NCBI GenBank assembly: GCA_008477525.1
Contig: SPDT01000007.1
Location: 4,278,001-4,342,000 of the forward strand
Length of the DNA stretch: 64,000 bases
Source of the DNA: Hypomyces perniciosus
Lineage: Eukaryota > Ascomycota > Sordariomycetes > Hypocreales > Hypocreaceae
Direction of reading: 5' to 3'
Shown here in pieces: positions 23,572 to 35,134 of this stretch; positions within the stretch are counted from its first letter, which is position 1, and each line of letters opens with the position of its first letter. Both the position numbers and the translations under genes were made by a program. Under the pieces are notes generated by a model. It searched no databases, was not told the origin of the DNA, and saw nothing but the letters and a program-made list of their open reading frames with translations.

Positions 23572-24717
23572 CTAAAGTCGAGCTGCCGAAGTGAAGAATT
23601 CCGCGACAGCGTTCACAATCTTCGCAACGTCCTCCGGTGTAATCATAGAGTTGAAAGTGCAGCGGACAATAGGGTGTCTCAGAGAGGTGGCCGGAGAGAA
23701 GAACGGCGCAGCGAGAATACCACGCGAGGATAGGTGTCGATGGAGAAGCACCATCTCATCCTCATTTTTAGCTTGAAGACTGATGATAGGGGAGGCATGG
23801 GGACCGTCGATCTTCTCAACCCTAGCAACTTTGGAGACTTCATCTCGGAATAACCGAGAAACCTGGAGCAACTTGTCTCGACGGTCGTCGGCGGCTTTGA
23901 CCACCTCCCACATTGCACGGATACGAACAATGTCGTTCGGCAAGAGCGCCGAACTGAAAATGGAATGGGAGGAGTTCTCCTTAACGAAAAGTGCGTTGGG
24001 AGCAAACACAACCCCAGCACGTGTGCAATACACCTTGGATAGGCTCGCGGTAACGAAGTCGACATCATCCTGGAGACCCTTCATATGAACAAATCCCCTG
24101 CTGTCAAAGACACCAAAGGAGTGCGATTCATCGACGACAAGAACACAGCCATACTGTTTCTTAATGCGCACAATTTCTTCAAGGGGGGCAAATGTACCAA
24201 TGGTACTATAAACTGACTCAATGACAATCATGCCTGGGCCATGTTTCTGGATGTTGGCCTCGAGTTGGTGAAAATCATTGGGCCTATTGGTATGAACCTT
24301 GACACGTCGAGCTGCAAGACCGTCGTAGAACGACATATGAAGGAATAAGTCGACGTAGACATTGATCCCTGGTTTGCAAAGTGCATACATGAGGCCAGAA
24401 TTAGCAGCATAGCCAGACTGAGCAAGGAGACATTCCTTGCCAAACCAAGCACCCATGTCCTGCTCCAGACGGAGATGAGGGTCTTCGTCAGTGAGGAAGA
24501 ATGAAGACATCATAGTACCTCTGTTAAGAGGATTCTGCAAGTCTTTCACCTGACACTGCACGACATATTCGTGGTCTGAGAGGTTGAGGTAGTCATTTTC
24601 ATAGAGACGGATGGCATGCTGGGTATGCGGAGTGTGAATAAAATCTTTAAAAACACCCCGTTTCTCCTTGGTGCGAGTGCGGAAGTAATTGTCAATTCGT
24701 TCTCTGAGATCTTCCAT
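23572..24717 (-). CDS. CqsA/LqsA-like PLP-dependent alpha-oxoamine synthase
   Basis: This is a single exon of 381 aa; the first ATG is at 24717 (a TTG three codons earlier was not used). It belongs to the class II PLP aminotransferase fold shared by AONS, KBL, ALAS and SPT. The closest match I recognise is bacterial CqsA/LqsA, makers of alpha-hydroxyketone autoinducers: shared blocks include AQSGYAANSGL, NVYVDLFLHMS, KHGPGMIVIESVYSTIGT, VVDESHSFG and the PLP-lysine block TASLSK (K228). D196 would pair with the PLP ring nitrogen, H127 stack on it, and R352 (HPIVRC) bind the substrate carboxylate. It is neither a HEM1 (no long heme-regulatory N terminus) nor an LCB subunit (no membrane segment). 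The expected reaction is decarboxylative condensation of an acyl-CoA with an amino acid or SAM-derived substrate; the product is unknown. There is no targeting signal, so it is probably cytosolic. Confidence 0.85.
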   Translation of the reverse strand: MEDLRERIDNYFRTRTKEKRGVFKDFIHTPHTQHAIRLYENDYLNLSDHEYVVQCQVKDLQNPLNRGTMMSSFFLTDEDPHLRLEQDMGAWFGKECLLAQSGYAANSGLMYALCKPGINVYVDLFLHMSFYDGLAARRVKVHTNRPNDFHQLEANIQKHGPGMIVIESVYSTIGTFAPLEEIVRIKKQYGCVLVVDESHSFGVFDSRGFVHMKGLQDDVDFVTASLSKVYCTRAGVVFAPNALFVKENSSHSIFSSALLPNDIVRIRAMWEVVKAADDRRDKLLQVSRLFRDEVSKVARVEKIDGPHASPIISLQAKNEDEMVLLHRHLSSRGILAAPFFSPATSLRHPIVRCTFNSMITPEDVAKIVNAVAEFFTSAARL

Positions 24718-24960
24718 GGAAGGCAATTGGACGTCTTTTCTTGTGATGTATCCGAAATCTGAGTATCACTGATCTTGGTCGCTGTATTAGCGAAGCGGGT
24801 TATTTAGTTGAAAGGTTTGATGTGTTGTTGAATAGTATAAACTAGGGTTGGAGAGGAGGTTAGATGGGATATGGGAAATCACGAGGTAGATACTCAACAC
24901 TCACAACGTATCAGAAGGAATAACGTCGAGATGATCAATTCTGCTATAAAAGAGGAAGAT

Positions 24961-24988
24961 GAAGGGAAAGGGAAAGGGAAAGGGAAGG
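24961..24988. repeat. GGGAAA simple repeat
   Basis: About four tandem copies of gggaaa lie about 245 bp upstream of the oxoamine-synthase ATG, on the promoter side. Confidence 0.7.
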
Positions 24989-25156
24989 CCTCGGTGACCG
25001 ATTTATAGAGTGTGCCCAGGCTTCAACATGACAAATGACAAGACCATGTACGAAGGAGTCTCCTCACATGTGTTACACAACATCTCTCCCTATAGATCAA
25101 CGAACAGTCTATTCGTCTCTGACGCGGGACAGAAAAGCATAAACATACTGTATGGC

Positions 25157-25186
25157 TACTATGTGTTACTATGTGTTACTATGTGT
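25157..25186. repeat. Three tandem copies of a 10-bp unit
   Basis: The unit tactatgtgt is repeated three times without mismatch in the divergent intergenic gap. Confidence 0.8.
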
Positions 25187-26252
25187 AACCCACCTCGGTC
25201 ATGGAAGTTATCAGGCACCACACCACCGCACGCTAGCGACCTTTTCTGGGCAAGATGTTTTGTCCAATTGCTGCCACTAGTAATCTTCCCTCCGATCGGT
25301 AGTTTATCAGTAGAATTTTATACTCTGTACTTCGTAGATAGCAGTAGTATTGTGATATTGCGCATAGTCCTATGGGTGGTAGTTCTCTCACTAACGCCGG
25401 AGGTCTGATAGGTCTGATACCTTACTCACCGAACTGATAAATCGAGACCATCCCTATTGTGATTTAGAGCGGTTAATATCCTAGTACGGAATGCCCCAGC
25501 ATGTTTTGGCAAGGGTAGTCACTGGTTTGCTCGAGTGAAGATCATTGGCATTGGCACCCATGGCACGGAGTAATCCTCGGTGCAGACCTAGATACTACTT
25601 GCTAGTTATTCTCTTACAGGAGCAACATATTAAACGTGTTCCCGTCTTTGTTCTTTATGCCAAGGATAACGGTTTCTCGAATCTTTATGTACGGAATACG
25701 GAGTAGATCCACAATAGCGACTATTAGTACGGAGCAGTGTTAGTAAATAGTAATAGTACGTATGCCATTTTTTGGTCTTTCACATGCATGTAGCAACGCT
25801 CGTACAGGTGCGTACTTTGTTCACATGCATCTTTGGCCGGTTCTAAACGGTGAAAGAGAAACGGAGGAGCGGTTCCGCGTCTATTTCCAAATCCGTTGAC
25901 ACAAAAAATCCTGCAAAAAGTCAGCGGCAAAACAACCTTTTGATTACGTTTAGGGAATGGTCTGTGACACAGTGCCTCGCATGCCAATTTGTCGACATAA
26001 ATGCACTGTACGTATGCCCTGCAGCGTGCCTGTAACGGTCCGTGCCAAGCGCCACCATCTTGCACGGCGTTGCACGCGCAGCCCTCCACTTGCATCATCC
26101 ACCAATCGATGGACCAGATTTACTGGGGTCGTTCTGAAGCCAGCCCTGCCTTCCACGCCTTTTCTCTGACTTCCAAACACCAACTACCGACACTCCAAAC
26201 CCGGGTCGGCATTTCTGCCTCATTCTACTACCGTCCGGAGCGCTCTGAGAAC

Positions 26253-29200
26253 ATGTCATGGGAGCTTCCGGCCCTGACCATTCTCTCCTTCAGCGCTGTC
26301 GGCTTCTGGTGGCTTGGTAGTCCTCAGCCCAGCTATCGGAACGCCGTCTACGTTCTTGTGTGCGCCATCGCTCTTCTCGTCGACCCTCGTCAACTTGTCC
26401 TTCGCATGTATTCCGATGCCCTACTAACGCAGCACTTCAAGATGGTCCTGACCTTGGGTGCTGTTGTCTGGTTCGTTGTTTTTTCTCCCCCCTCTCTCAC
26501 CTTCGCCTGGGGTGGCTGCATCACATGCCTTTTATCCACTTCCTTCTAGGCAACGGCTCGATCTGTACTAACTTTTTTATTCTTCAAGGCTCCTCCATCG
26601 TTCGTGGCAGACCCTTTGGAAACCAGTCCCAGAGCTCATCAATATCCTCGGAGTCGATATACCTGAGCCTCCGGACGTCTGTCTCGCCGGTATTCGATCA
26701 GATGCCGCAACCCTCAGCTGGTCCCGGCCGACGAGCAACCGACCTGTACAAAAGTATTCAATACAAGTCAATGGTGTCCACGGTATGTACACGTTTCAGA
26801 GGGGTTTTCGAGCATGCATGCTGCAGTCCATATAATGGTGGTTGTCTAACCGATTCGTTGTGATAGTCGGAGACTCTCCTGGCAATGAAGTCGCCATCAC
26901 TGTTACTGGGCTCAAGCCGAACCATTTCTACAACATCCGCGTTGTAGCTGTTGGGCCAAATAACTTCCAGGCGGGCAGCGCCTTGATCCGTTTGCGAACG
27001 TTTGGTAAGGATGGGAGACCCCTTCTAGGCAACTCACGACTACCTACCAGCTTCACGGATCCTGATCAGCCCCGCACTGTTTCTGGCGATGACGAAAGCG
27101 ACGATTCTGACGATCCACAATTTCCTGTGCCCTCCGTCGAAGCGGCACCAGTGCTGGACGGGAGTTCGTCGACTGCGCGCGACACCAACGGAACTGTGTC
27201 TGGACAGCGACGAAATACAATCAACCGCCGTCATTCTCCGTCTGTGGCAAGCACAGATCAGCCACAGATAAGGCTTCCAGTTCTCGATGGCCCTGAATTG
27301 TCATTGGACGAGCTCAATCGCAAGTTTGAGGAGATTCGCAAAGAGATCGATGATACCTTGTCGTTATATGCGAAGGATGAGGCTGAGTCACAACAACAAG
27401 AGGAGGAGTTAAAGAAGGAAAAGGAAAGGAAGAGACAAGCTCTCAAAGAAAAGGAAGAGCAGACGACACAGCTTAAGGCCATGGTTAGAATCACTATGGA
27501 GCAAATGAGGGCTTCGGAGAAGGAACGTGCAAAAAAGGAGCAGCAGTTGAAGGACAAGGAGATTAAGAAATCCAAAGCCCGAGACAGTGTTGGCAAACTT
27601 GAGGGCGAAACACAGCGAATGAGGAGAGAGCGAGAAGGCTTTGAAGCACAGAAGGCGAAACTTGTCGAGAAGCGCGATTCCGATGCACATAAACTCGACG
27701 AGGACAATGCAGAGCTTCAGGACAAGTGCGCTGGACTCGAAGCGGAACTAAAAGACAAGGGGAAACAGCTTCAAGATCTGAAAGCAACTCGAGAACAGTT
27801 ACCCGATGCCCATGATGAGCCATGGAAGGAGGAGGACATCTTACTCAGGAGGGAGTGGGAAGCAAAGAGAAAAGACTTGCACAGCCGGCTAGTGGTGGAA
27901 ACGAAGAATGCTCATCAGATGGATCAGCAGATCCAACATCTGAATGAGCAGCTCAACATGCAACAACAATCTAGCATGGCCTTCTACAATCAGGCGAATG
28001 CCTCGAATGCCGAGTTTGAGCTGTCATCATCGGCCCAACCTAGGCGTTTGAGCCATCACAGCCTCTCCCTCCCAAATGCAAATCATACCTCGCCTCCGAT
28101 TATGCCTCCCGACGCCAGCTATCAGGCAACTACCGGTTTCAGTCACGCAGGGTTTAACCCAAGCCTTTTTATTGACATACCAGCGGCAGCGGGTGGCTTG
28201 AATGAGCCTCAAACAGAAGCCGAGCTGAGAGAGGCTGGCGGGCTGTTAAGTCCTTCGGCGGCTCGTTCCCTCCTACCGTCCAACATTTTCGACGAGACTG
28301 AAGAGCCCGACATAAGAGCAAGGCTAAGCCCGTTGTTGCCCGAGCTCCCTAGTGCTGGAGAGGATGATCCTCAGTCCCCTGCTTCCTCAAGCCTGTCTTT
28401 CAACGTCTTCTCCAGCCCACACGGTTCCTCGTATAATTTGCCATTTCCACAGTATTCAGAAAGCAGCGACAAGCGGTCATCACTGGTATCTCTCAGCCTA
28501 AATCATCCAACTACCTCGCCTGCGGGAACTGGCTACGGGTTATCCAGTCTTCTGGCGACCTTTCATCGCAATAGGGGAACAAAAGCTGCAGATGACCTCG
28601 GACCGGCGATCGGAACTCTGAAACCTGGGCAAAGCCAGTCTTTTCCCCGGGGATCTGACGAGCATGAGGCGCTGGAAAACCGCCGCCGGCTCAAGTTTCT
28701 TTGGAACAATCGTAACTCGACAGGACCAGATGGTCTTGCCGGGCTACCATCAAAGTTCTCAACTCGTCGATTGATTCCGTTTGGGAGTTCAAGTGGTAGC
28801 ATATTCCCCGACAGGGATCCCGACAGTTCCAGACCAGCATCCATCGCATCCTCAGATCTACCACGGCCATCAACCGACAGCGGTTCGATATGGGGACTCC
28901 AAGGAAGCGCCGGGATGTTGGACAAGAATCGTCTGTGGTCCCCTGAAGGTCGATGGCCATCTAGAAGTGGCTCTCGTCGGCCGTCAATCCATGGATCGCC
29001 GTCCGCTCTGACAACCACGCTAGCATCTGCTGATGATGAAATACTGGACGAGCATGATTTACTTGATCCCCAAACCTCTCCTAGTCAGGTGGGGGTTATT
29101 GGGTCTCGCCCACCAGGTGCTATGAAGTCGATGAGTCAACGTCTCAATCCCACTGCCCCAACATTTATGGGAAATATTTTCCGTAAAGACAAGGATAAGG

Positions 29201-29847
29201 ACAAGGAAGTTGGGACTGATAAAGAGAAGTCAAAGGGCAAGGAGAAGGACAAGACTAAGGGCAAAGCAAAGGATGACAAAAACAAGGGCAGGGCACCTTC
29301 CACTCCAAGCATCGAGTTTCCTCCGGGTCTAGAAGATTCGCCGTCCGAGTCGCGTATATCACGAGACACTCACTCTATTCATACCCAGACATCGATTTCC
29401 GAGTCTCACGAGTCACTGATGCTGGATTCTACGCTGTCAAACACCCCATCGGATCTCCATTCCAACGCTGGCTCAATCTCCAAGGACCAAGAGAACGTTG
29501 TCAGGAAGCTCTTTCGCAAGGGAAGCTCTAATAAGTTCTTGTCCTCAAGATTGGGTAAAGACTCTGCGTTATTTAAGAAGGGCACTGGAAGTTCCACCAA
29601 CTCAGACAGGAACGTGTCAGCAGACCACTGGTCGAGCATTGGTGATATTGATGACCTCGGCGAGGAGATTTCCCAGCTCGGACGCAGCTACGACAGCATG
29701 AACAACAGTCCAATGCTGGGCCCTTCCAAGTCAAAGGATGGCAAGGAGAGTAGGATAAGCAGCTGGCGGTTCTCCATGAAGAAGAAAGGCAAGGACTCAA
29801 AGGAGAAAGAGAGCCTGGAGATTGACAGGCAGCCGGATGAAGAATGA
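26253..29847 (+). CDS. Membrane-anchored fibronectin type III / coiled-coil protein, fungal, function unknown
   Basis: Exons are 26253-26470, 26589-26782 and 26867-29847 (1130 aa). Two or three hydrophobic segments occupy residues 1-75. An FN3 domain follows (about 100-205), with TLSWSRP, KYSIQVNGV and VTGLKPNHFYNIRVVAVGPNNFQAGS as characteristic strands. A long charged coiled coil covers about 280-510. The rest is Ser/Pro-rich and probably disordered, with a Lys/Asp-rich stretch (about 910-955) of alternating K, D and E. Splicing joins GAVVW to LLHRSW and NGVH to VGDSPGNE; all sites fit GT-AG, with tactaac near the first acceptor. Homologous FN3 proteins are common in Pezizomycotina, but I know of no defined role. 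The topology suggests an ER or endomembrane anchor with a cytosolic scaffold. Confidence 0.85.
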
Positions 29848-30392
29848 GGAGGCCCGCGATTGAGCAGGACCATGGACATGTAGCGCCACCTTGAAGCGAT
29901 ACAGCGTGATAGTTTAGGTAGCAGCGAATACAAAGCATTTTATCACATAGGTTTTCTCAGCACAGCGCTGAGTTGATGTCCCCTTGGTATGTTATCGCCA
30001 TCATGGACAGCACGCGACATATGTGCAGTGGCTCGGAGCTACAACCCAAAGATCTATTCTCCCCAATGTAAATTGGCACCAAGGTGAAAGAATTCACAGC
30101 TATGAGTCGCCGAATTGAGGTCTAAAATCTTTTTTCATCTATCCCTCTATCCATCTAGGGTAAACTATCATTATTTTCGTATTCGCATGCCTTTTTTGAG
30201 GCTGGATCAGGATGTCACAGGCCCCACTTTTAGCTGGTGCTGACAGCTACCTGGTACGAAGCACATGTCTTTGTACGGAGGAGTATTGTCTCCCTGTCCA
30301 CTGTCGTCTTAGACACACAGAGAATCATCACCTGCGACAGAAATACACGCCAAAGAAGCGCCTTTGCCAAATTAGCTGGCTGGTTTGTAAAT
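29848..30392. other. Intergenic gap between the FN3 gene and VPS53
   Basis: This 545-bp region has no supported gene. Degenerate TACGAAG/TACGGAG words occur at 30254 and 30274, shortly before the VPS53 start. Confidence 0.5.
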
Positions 30393-32995
30393 ATGAATGG
30401 TGCCCTAGCTGAGCCTCCGACTTCGAGCCTAGATTCAGGTGAGCCGTTCGCTGATGACACTTTGTTGACTGGCGGCGACCTAACCACCGCGATGCTGGGA
30501 ACGCAGTCGAGTACAACCCCATTGACCACCTCAACCTCCTCTTCTCGCATCCCTCGGCCGTATCGTCAATAAGCCGAGTCTCCCAGACCCTCAGGGCCCA
30601 TCAAAATGAGCTCTCGACCGAAATCAACACCCTGGAATCGACCCAGGCCTACAAGCCAGACTCTAGTCTGGAGCGGATGCAGTCTGCCCAGACGGAGCTT
30701 GCGCAGCTGTTCCGCAAGATTGAGACGGTGCGGTCGCGTGCGATAGAGACGGAACAGAACATCACATCTATGACGGCGGATATCAAGAGGCTGGATGGCA
30801 CCAAGAGGAACCTGACGCTGAGCATGACGGCGCTGAAGCGGCTGCAGATGCTGACGACGGCGTATGAGCAGCTGCGAGGTCTGGCCAAGACAAGGCAGTA
30901 CCGGGAGTGTGCGGGTCTCTTGCAGGCGGTGCTGCAGCTGATGAAGCACTTCAACAGCTACAGGAGCATCGAGCAGATTGCGACGCTGAGTCGAGAGGTC
31001 TCGGAGCTGCAAAGGGAGCTACAGGAACAAGTCTGTGACGACTTTGAGATTGCCTTTGCGAAAGGGGAGCTTTCTTCAAAGAAGGGCACGCTGGTGGAAG
31101 CTTGCCTTGTCATGGATGCCCTAGGAGATACGGCCAAGTCTAGACTCATCAGCTGGTACGTCAACACCGAGCTGCGAGAGTACCGACAGGTATTCCGGGG
31201 CAACGATGAGGCAGGAAACCTCGACAACATCGGGAGGAGATACGCGTGGTTCAAGCGGATGATAAAGACGCACGAAGACGAGCATGCTATGACCTTTCCT
31301 CCACATTGGCGCGTGAATGAGATGCTCGCCACCTCTTTCTGCGATGGCACACGCGATGACTTTAAGGGGATTCTGGAGCGTAGTATGAGGCGCAACGAAG
31401 GGAGCAAGATTGACGTCAATCTATTGCTGAGGTGCTTGCAAGAAACGCTAGACTTTGAGCAGAGCCTGGAGAAGCGGTTTTCAAACGAGGCGCGGGCTAG
31501 CATTGATACGCTCAGCTCGACGGAGGAAAAGTCGCACACGTTCAATGGTCTGATCTCCGTGGCCTTTGAGCCATATCTAAGTCTTTGGGTTGAATCACAG
31601 GACAAGCAGTTGGCCACCATGATACCCAAATACCGCACGCAGCCCCTTATCCCACCGGACGAGGAATTCTCACCTCAGGCTGTCATGACTTCGGCTATTG
31701 AGCTCTTCCACTTCTACAAGCTCACTCTATCACAATGCGCAAAGTTGTCTACTAGCGACCGGTTGCTTGACCTTTCGAAGACGTTGGCCAAATACCTTGA
31801 TGAGTACGCCCAACAAGTACTACTTCGCATCATACAGTCAACTGGCCAACAAAGTCCCTCGATCCAAGATGCTGTCCTGGTTTTAAATACGGCAGACTTT
31901 TGGCATATCAACACGAACCAGCTGGAAGAGAATATTAAAAAACGAATTGACCCGGATCTGGTATCCAAAGTTGATCTGTCGTCTCAATCCGACGCCTTCC
32001 TGGGTATCGCAAGTGCTGCTGTGCTGGCGCTGGTTCACATTGTCGAGCTCGACTGCGAGGGTGTTTGGCGAGAGATGAAAAACACGAACTGGAGCACGAT
32101 GGATAGCGCGGGTGATCAAAGCTCGTATGTTGGAGAGCTTGTAAAGCACGTCAATGGCAAGACAGAGGAGATCCTTGCCGTCGTGGCCAAACAGCAATAT
32201 GCAAGGGCTTTCTGTGATAATCTGGTGGAGCACTTGACGACAGCCTTTATTAACAACATTGTGCAGTGTCGACCAATCTCTGAGGTTGGGGCTGAACAGG
32301 TAAGACGGGAAAATTACGACGGCATTGTGTGACATGCTGGCTAACTTGATAAGATGCTTGTTGATAAATATGCCCTCACAAAGTCATTCGGGAACCTGTT
32401 GTCATATCACAATCCCTCACCAACGCAACAGGCGCCTTCTGCGACATTCGTGAGAAGGGTTGAGCAATGCATGAACCGGATGGATCCCCTTCTCAAAACA
32501 TTGCAAGTCCGCCAAACACCTCCAGAGGGCCTTGTACAAGCCTATCTCATCCATATTGCGGATCGCTCGGATACAAACTTCAAGAAAATCCTGGAGCTCA
32601 AGGGAATCAGGAAACCAGATCAGGCTCATCTCATCGAGCTGTTTGGTATTCACCGGGACGGCAGCTCGAATGAGAAACTCGCTCAAAACTCGCCGCTCCT
32701 CACACCTCTCGTGATGGCATCCAGCCTCGGTAGTGGCAGTACCATCGGCTCGATAAACGCCGCATCGGCGTTAGGGAACACGTCGGGGCCCCGGTTTGAT
32801 GCTGGGTCACTGGGTGAGAAGTTGCTAAGTGCTGCACGGGATATCAGTAACAGCAGTACGGGAGGGCCAAGTGGCATGGAAAAGGCGACGATTAACGAGA
32901 ATCTACGGAATTTTGGCAAGTTTTTCAAGAGAGATATTGGAGGTCTGGGGGTTCGGTTCGGTATGAGAGACGGAGCCGAGGAGGGCCAGCGATGA
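30393..32995 (+). CDS. VPS53: GARP tethering complex subunit VPS53
   Basis: Exons are 30393-30438, 30507-32299 and 32354-32995 (826 aa). Exon 1 encodes only 15 residues and a split Val; the gtgagc donor and gcag acceptor join LDS to VEYNPIDHLNLLFSHPS, the conserved Vps53 N terminus. The Vps53 N domain is a long helical bundle (SAQTELAQLFRKIETVRSRA, then MTALKRLQMLTTAYEQL), and the C part includes TPPEGLVQAYLIHIADRSDTNFKKILELKG. GARP tethers endosome-derived vesicles at the trans-Golgi (family knowledge). An alternative reading without intron 1 would leave the conserved PIDHL segment out of frame. It is followed in tandem by TRR1. Confidence 0.93.
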
Positions 32996-33589
32996 TGGAT
33001 GGAGACATGACATACGTCACGAACAAGACAACAGAATGGATTGGAATACTCTGACATATAGATACCAATGGAATTTGCCAGCGTCAATTATGGGATTGTT
33101 GGCATACCTTATGTTTATGCACCGCCTTGCCTGCTTTGACTGCCTCGGTTGCATTTCTGAGAGTCGGGACGGAGCAATTAATGACATGCCTTGGCTGCTT
33201 AGTCATTGTTGCGCGAGACCGAAATCGACCGAGGCGGCTCTTTTGCCATTTTCTCTCACCCTCTCTCTCTGTCTCTCGCAGCTTAGAAATCGGTAGCCAA
33301 CAGACGTCACAGCGCTGTATTCTAGCGCGGTCCTGCACTATAATTCCATTTTGGCTCTTTTTTTGGAGACCCCTCGGCTCAATCGCAACCCCGCCATCCA
33401 ACAATATACGAGTGGCCCCACGCCTCACCCAAATCCTCGTCCATCCCACGATAACTATATAAAGTCGCCAAGCTGTTCGCCTCAATTTTTCGACGGACGC
33501 TTCGCTCCAGCGCTGGGCTATCGATTGCAGCCGCGGCGACTACATTGACAAAGAATCCTACTCAGCCTGTTGAGCGCGGAGCCAGAAAA
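32996..33589. other. Promoter region of TRR1
   Basis: This 594-bp region between VPS53 and TRR1 has a pyrimidine-rich run at 33250-33282 and a Yap1-like word at 33199-33205. No gene is visible. Confidence 0.5.
33199..33205. promoter_or_regulatory. Possible Yap1-type site upstream of TRR1
   Basis: TTAGTCA (TGACTAA on the other strand) is one of the known Yap1-family binding words and lies about 385 bp before the TRR1 ATG. Thioredoxin reductase genes are typical Yap1 targets. A single 7-bp match can be chance. Confidence 0.3.
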
Positions 33590-34864
33590 ATGCATAGCAG
33601 GGTTGTTGGTATGCCGCAATCTGTCTGCGTCTTGCTCGGCACAACTTCTTGTTGAAGGCGAAAAGAGAAGAGATGGCTGACTTGGGAGGATTCTAGTTAT
33701 CGGTTCAGGGCCCGCGGCCCATACCGCGGCGATCTACTTGGCCAGAGCCGAGTTGAAGCGTGAGTTGTCTCGTTTCCGCTGGTCGGTCGTGAGACTGACT
33801 ACCTATGATATGGATGTGAATACTGACGGGCGAGCAGCCGTGCTGTATGAGGGTTTCATGGCCAATGGCACCGCTGCGGGTGGCCAATTGACCACCACGA
33901 CCGAGGTGGAAAACTTCCCCGGCTTCCCCAAGGCCATCATGGGCCAAGAGTTGATGGTGAGCCGCAGTCTTCTCCCCCTGTTTTCTCCCTACCGCACATC
34001 GAGGCCGATGGCTGACTGGACGAACGTAATAGGACAACATGCGAGCCCAATCCGAGCGCTTCGGCACCGAAATTATCACAGACACTGTGTCCACCCTCGA
34101 CCTCTCCTCCCGCCCCTTCAAATACACTACCGAATTCAACCCTACTGAGACACATACCGCCGACTCTGTCATCATCGCCACGGGAGCTTCTGCCCGCCGG
34201 CTCAACCTTCCCGGCGAGGACACGTACTGGCAGAATGGCATCTCCGCCTGTGCCGTGTGCGACGGTGCTGTGCCCATCTTCCGCAACAAGCCCCTCTTCG
34301 TTATCGGCGGTGGTGATTCTGCTGCTGAGGAAGCCACTTTCCTGACAAAGTACGGCTCGCACGTCACTGTCTTGGTTCGTCGTGATCAGCTCCGCGCCAG
34401 TAAAGCCATGGCCACGCGCTTGCTCGCGCACCCCAAGGTCACCGTGCGCTTCAACTCGGTGGCTACGGAAGTCAAGGGCGGAGCAGATGGCCTGATGAGC
34501 CACCTTGTCGTCAAGAACATCGCGACGGGCAAGGAAGAGACGCTTGAGGCGGACGGTTTATTCTACGCTGTCGGCCACGATCCCGCCACGACGCTTGTCA
34601 AGGGCCAGATTGAGATGGATGCGGATGGATACATTGTTACCAAGCCTGGTACGACGCTGACGAGCGTGGAGGGTGTGTTTGCTGCGGGTGATGTTCAGGA
34701 TAAGCGGTACCGCCAGGCAATTACCAGCGCAGGTGAGTTCTCATGAATGTTTTGTTTGAGATGAGATGAGATGAGATGAGATGAGACGACTGACTAATGA
34801 ATTCATAGGCACGGGATGCATGGCTGCTCTGGACGCAGAAAAGTTCCTTGTCGAGCAAGAGTAA
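33590..34864 (+). CDS. TRR1: Thioredoxin reductase (NADPH)
   Basis: Exons are 33590-33608, 33697-33759, 33838-33956, 34033-34732 and 34809-34864 (318 aa). The first exon is only 19 nt (MHSRVV plus one base). The FAD loop GSGPAAH is at 9-15, the redox disulfide CAVC at C140/C143, and the NADPH loop [10 protein letters not shown] near 158-167; the FAD-binding end [21 protein letters not shown] follows. It is the low-molecular-weight type of fungi, plants and bacteria, reducing thioredoxin with NADPH in the cytosol. Missing any of the small 5' exons would destroy the FAD site. The last intron contains a GAGAT microsatellite. Confidence 0.95.
34758..34786. repeat. GAGAT microsatellite inside the last TRR1 intron
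   Basis: Five to six tandem copies of gagat start 25 bp after the 5' splice site of intron 34733-34808. They account for over a third of this intron. Confidence 0.85.
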
Positions 34865-35134
34865 GACACCATAGACTATAGATGTATACCAAGAGATCGG
34901 AATAAATAAGTAAATATACATGAGAGAAAGGAAATAATAGAGCACACGCTCTGTCATTTATTCACTTATTCACCTGTGACGAGTTGAGTGTCTTGGTACT
35001 CCATAGTATTGGCAGGGTAAGGGTTATGCAGCTTGTTCATACACTACTTCGTATACACTGTGTTGTTGCTTTAAGCGCCACAGGTCTAAGTAGACATGAT
35101 GAGCTGAATCCCTCATCAACTTCTGTCATCTTCC

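Larger units (their letters stand above)
24727..26252. other. Divergent gap between the oxoamine synthase and the FN3 gene
   Basis: This 1.5-kb region has no supported gene. It contains a GGGAAA tract (24961-24988), three tandem copies of tactatgtgt (25157-25186), and dispersed words at 25327-25336 and 25697-25704. Confidence 0.55.

Noticed and set aside
30393..30572. An unspliced 5' frame of VPS53 continuing to 30572
   Set aside because: It puts the conserved PIDHL segment out of frame; the gtgagc donor at 30439 and acceptor at 30506 repair it.
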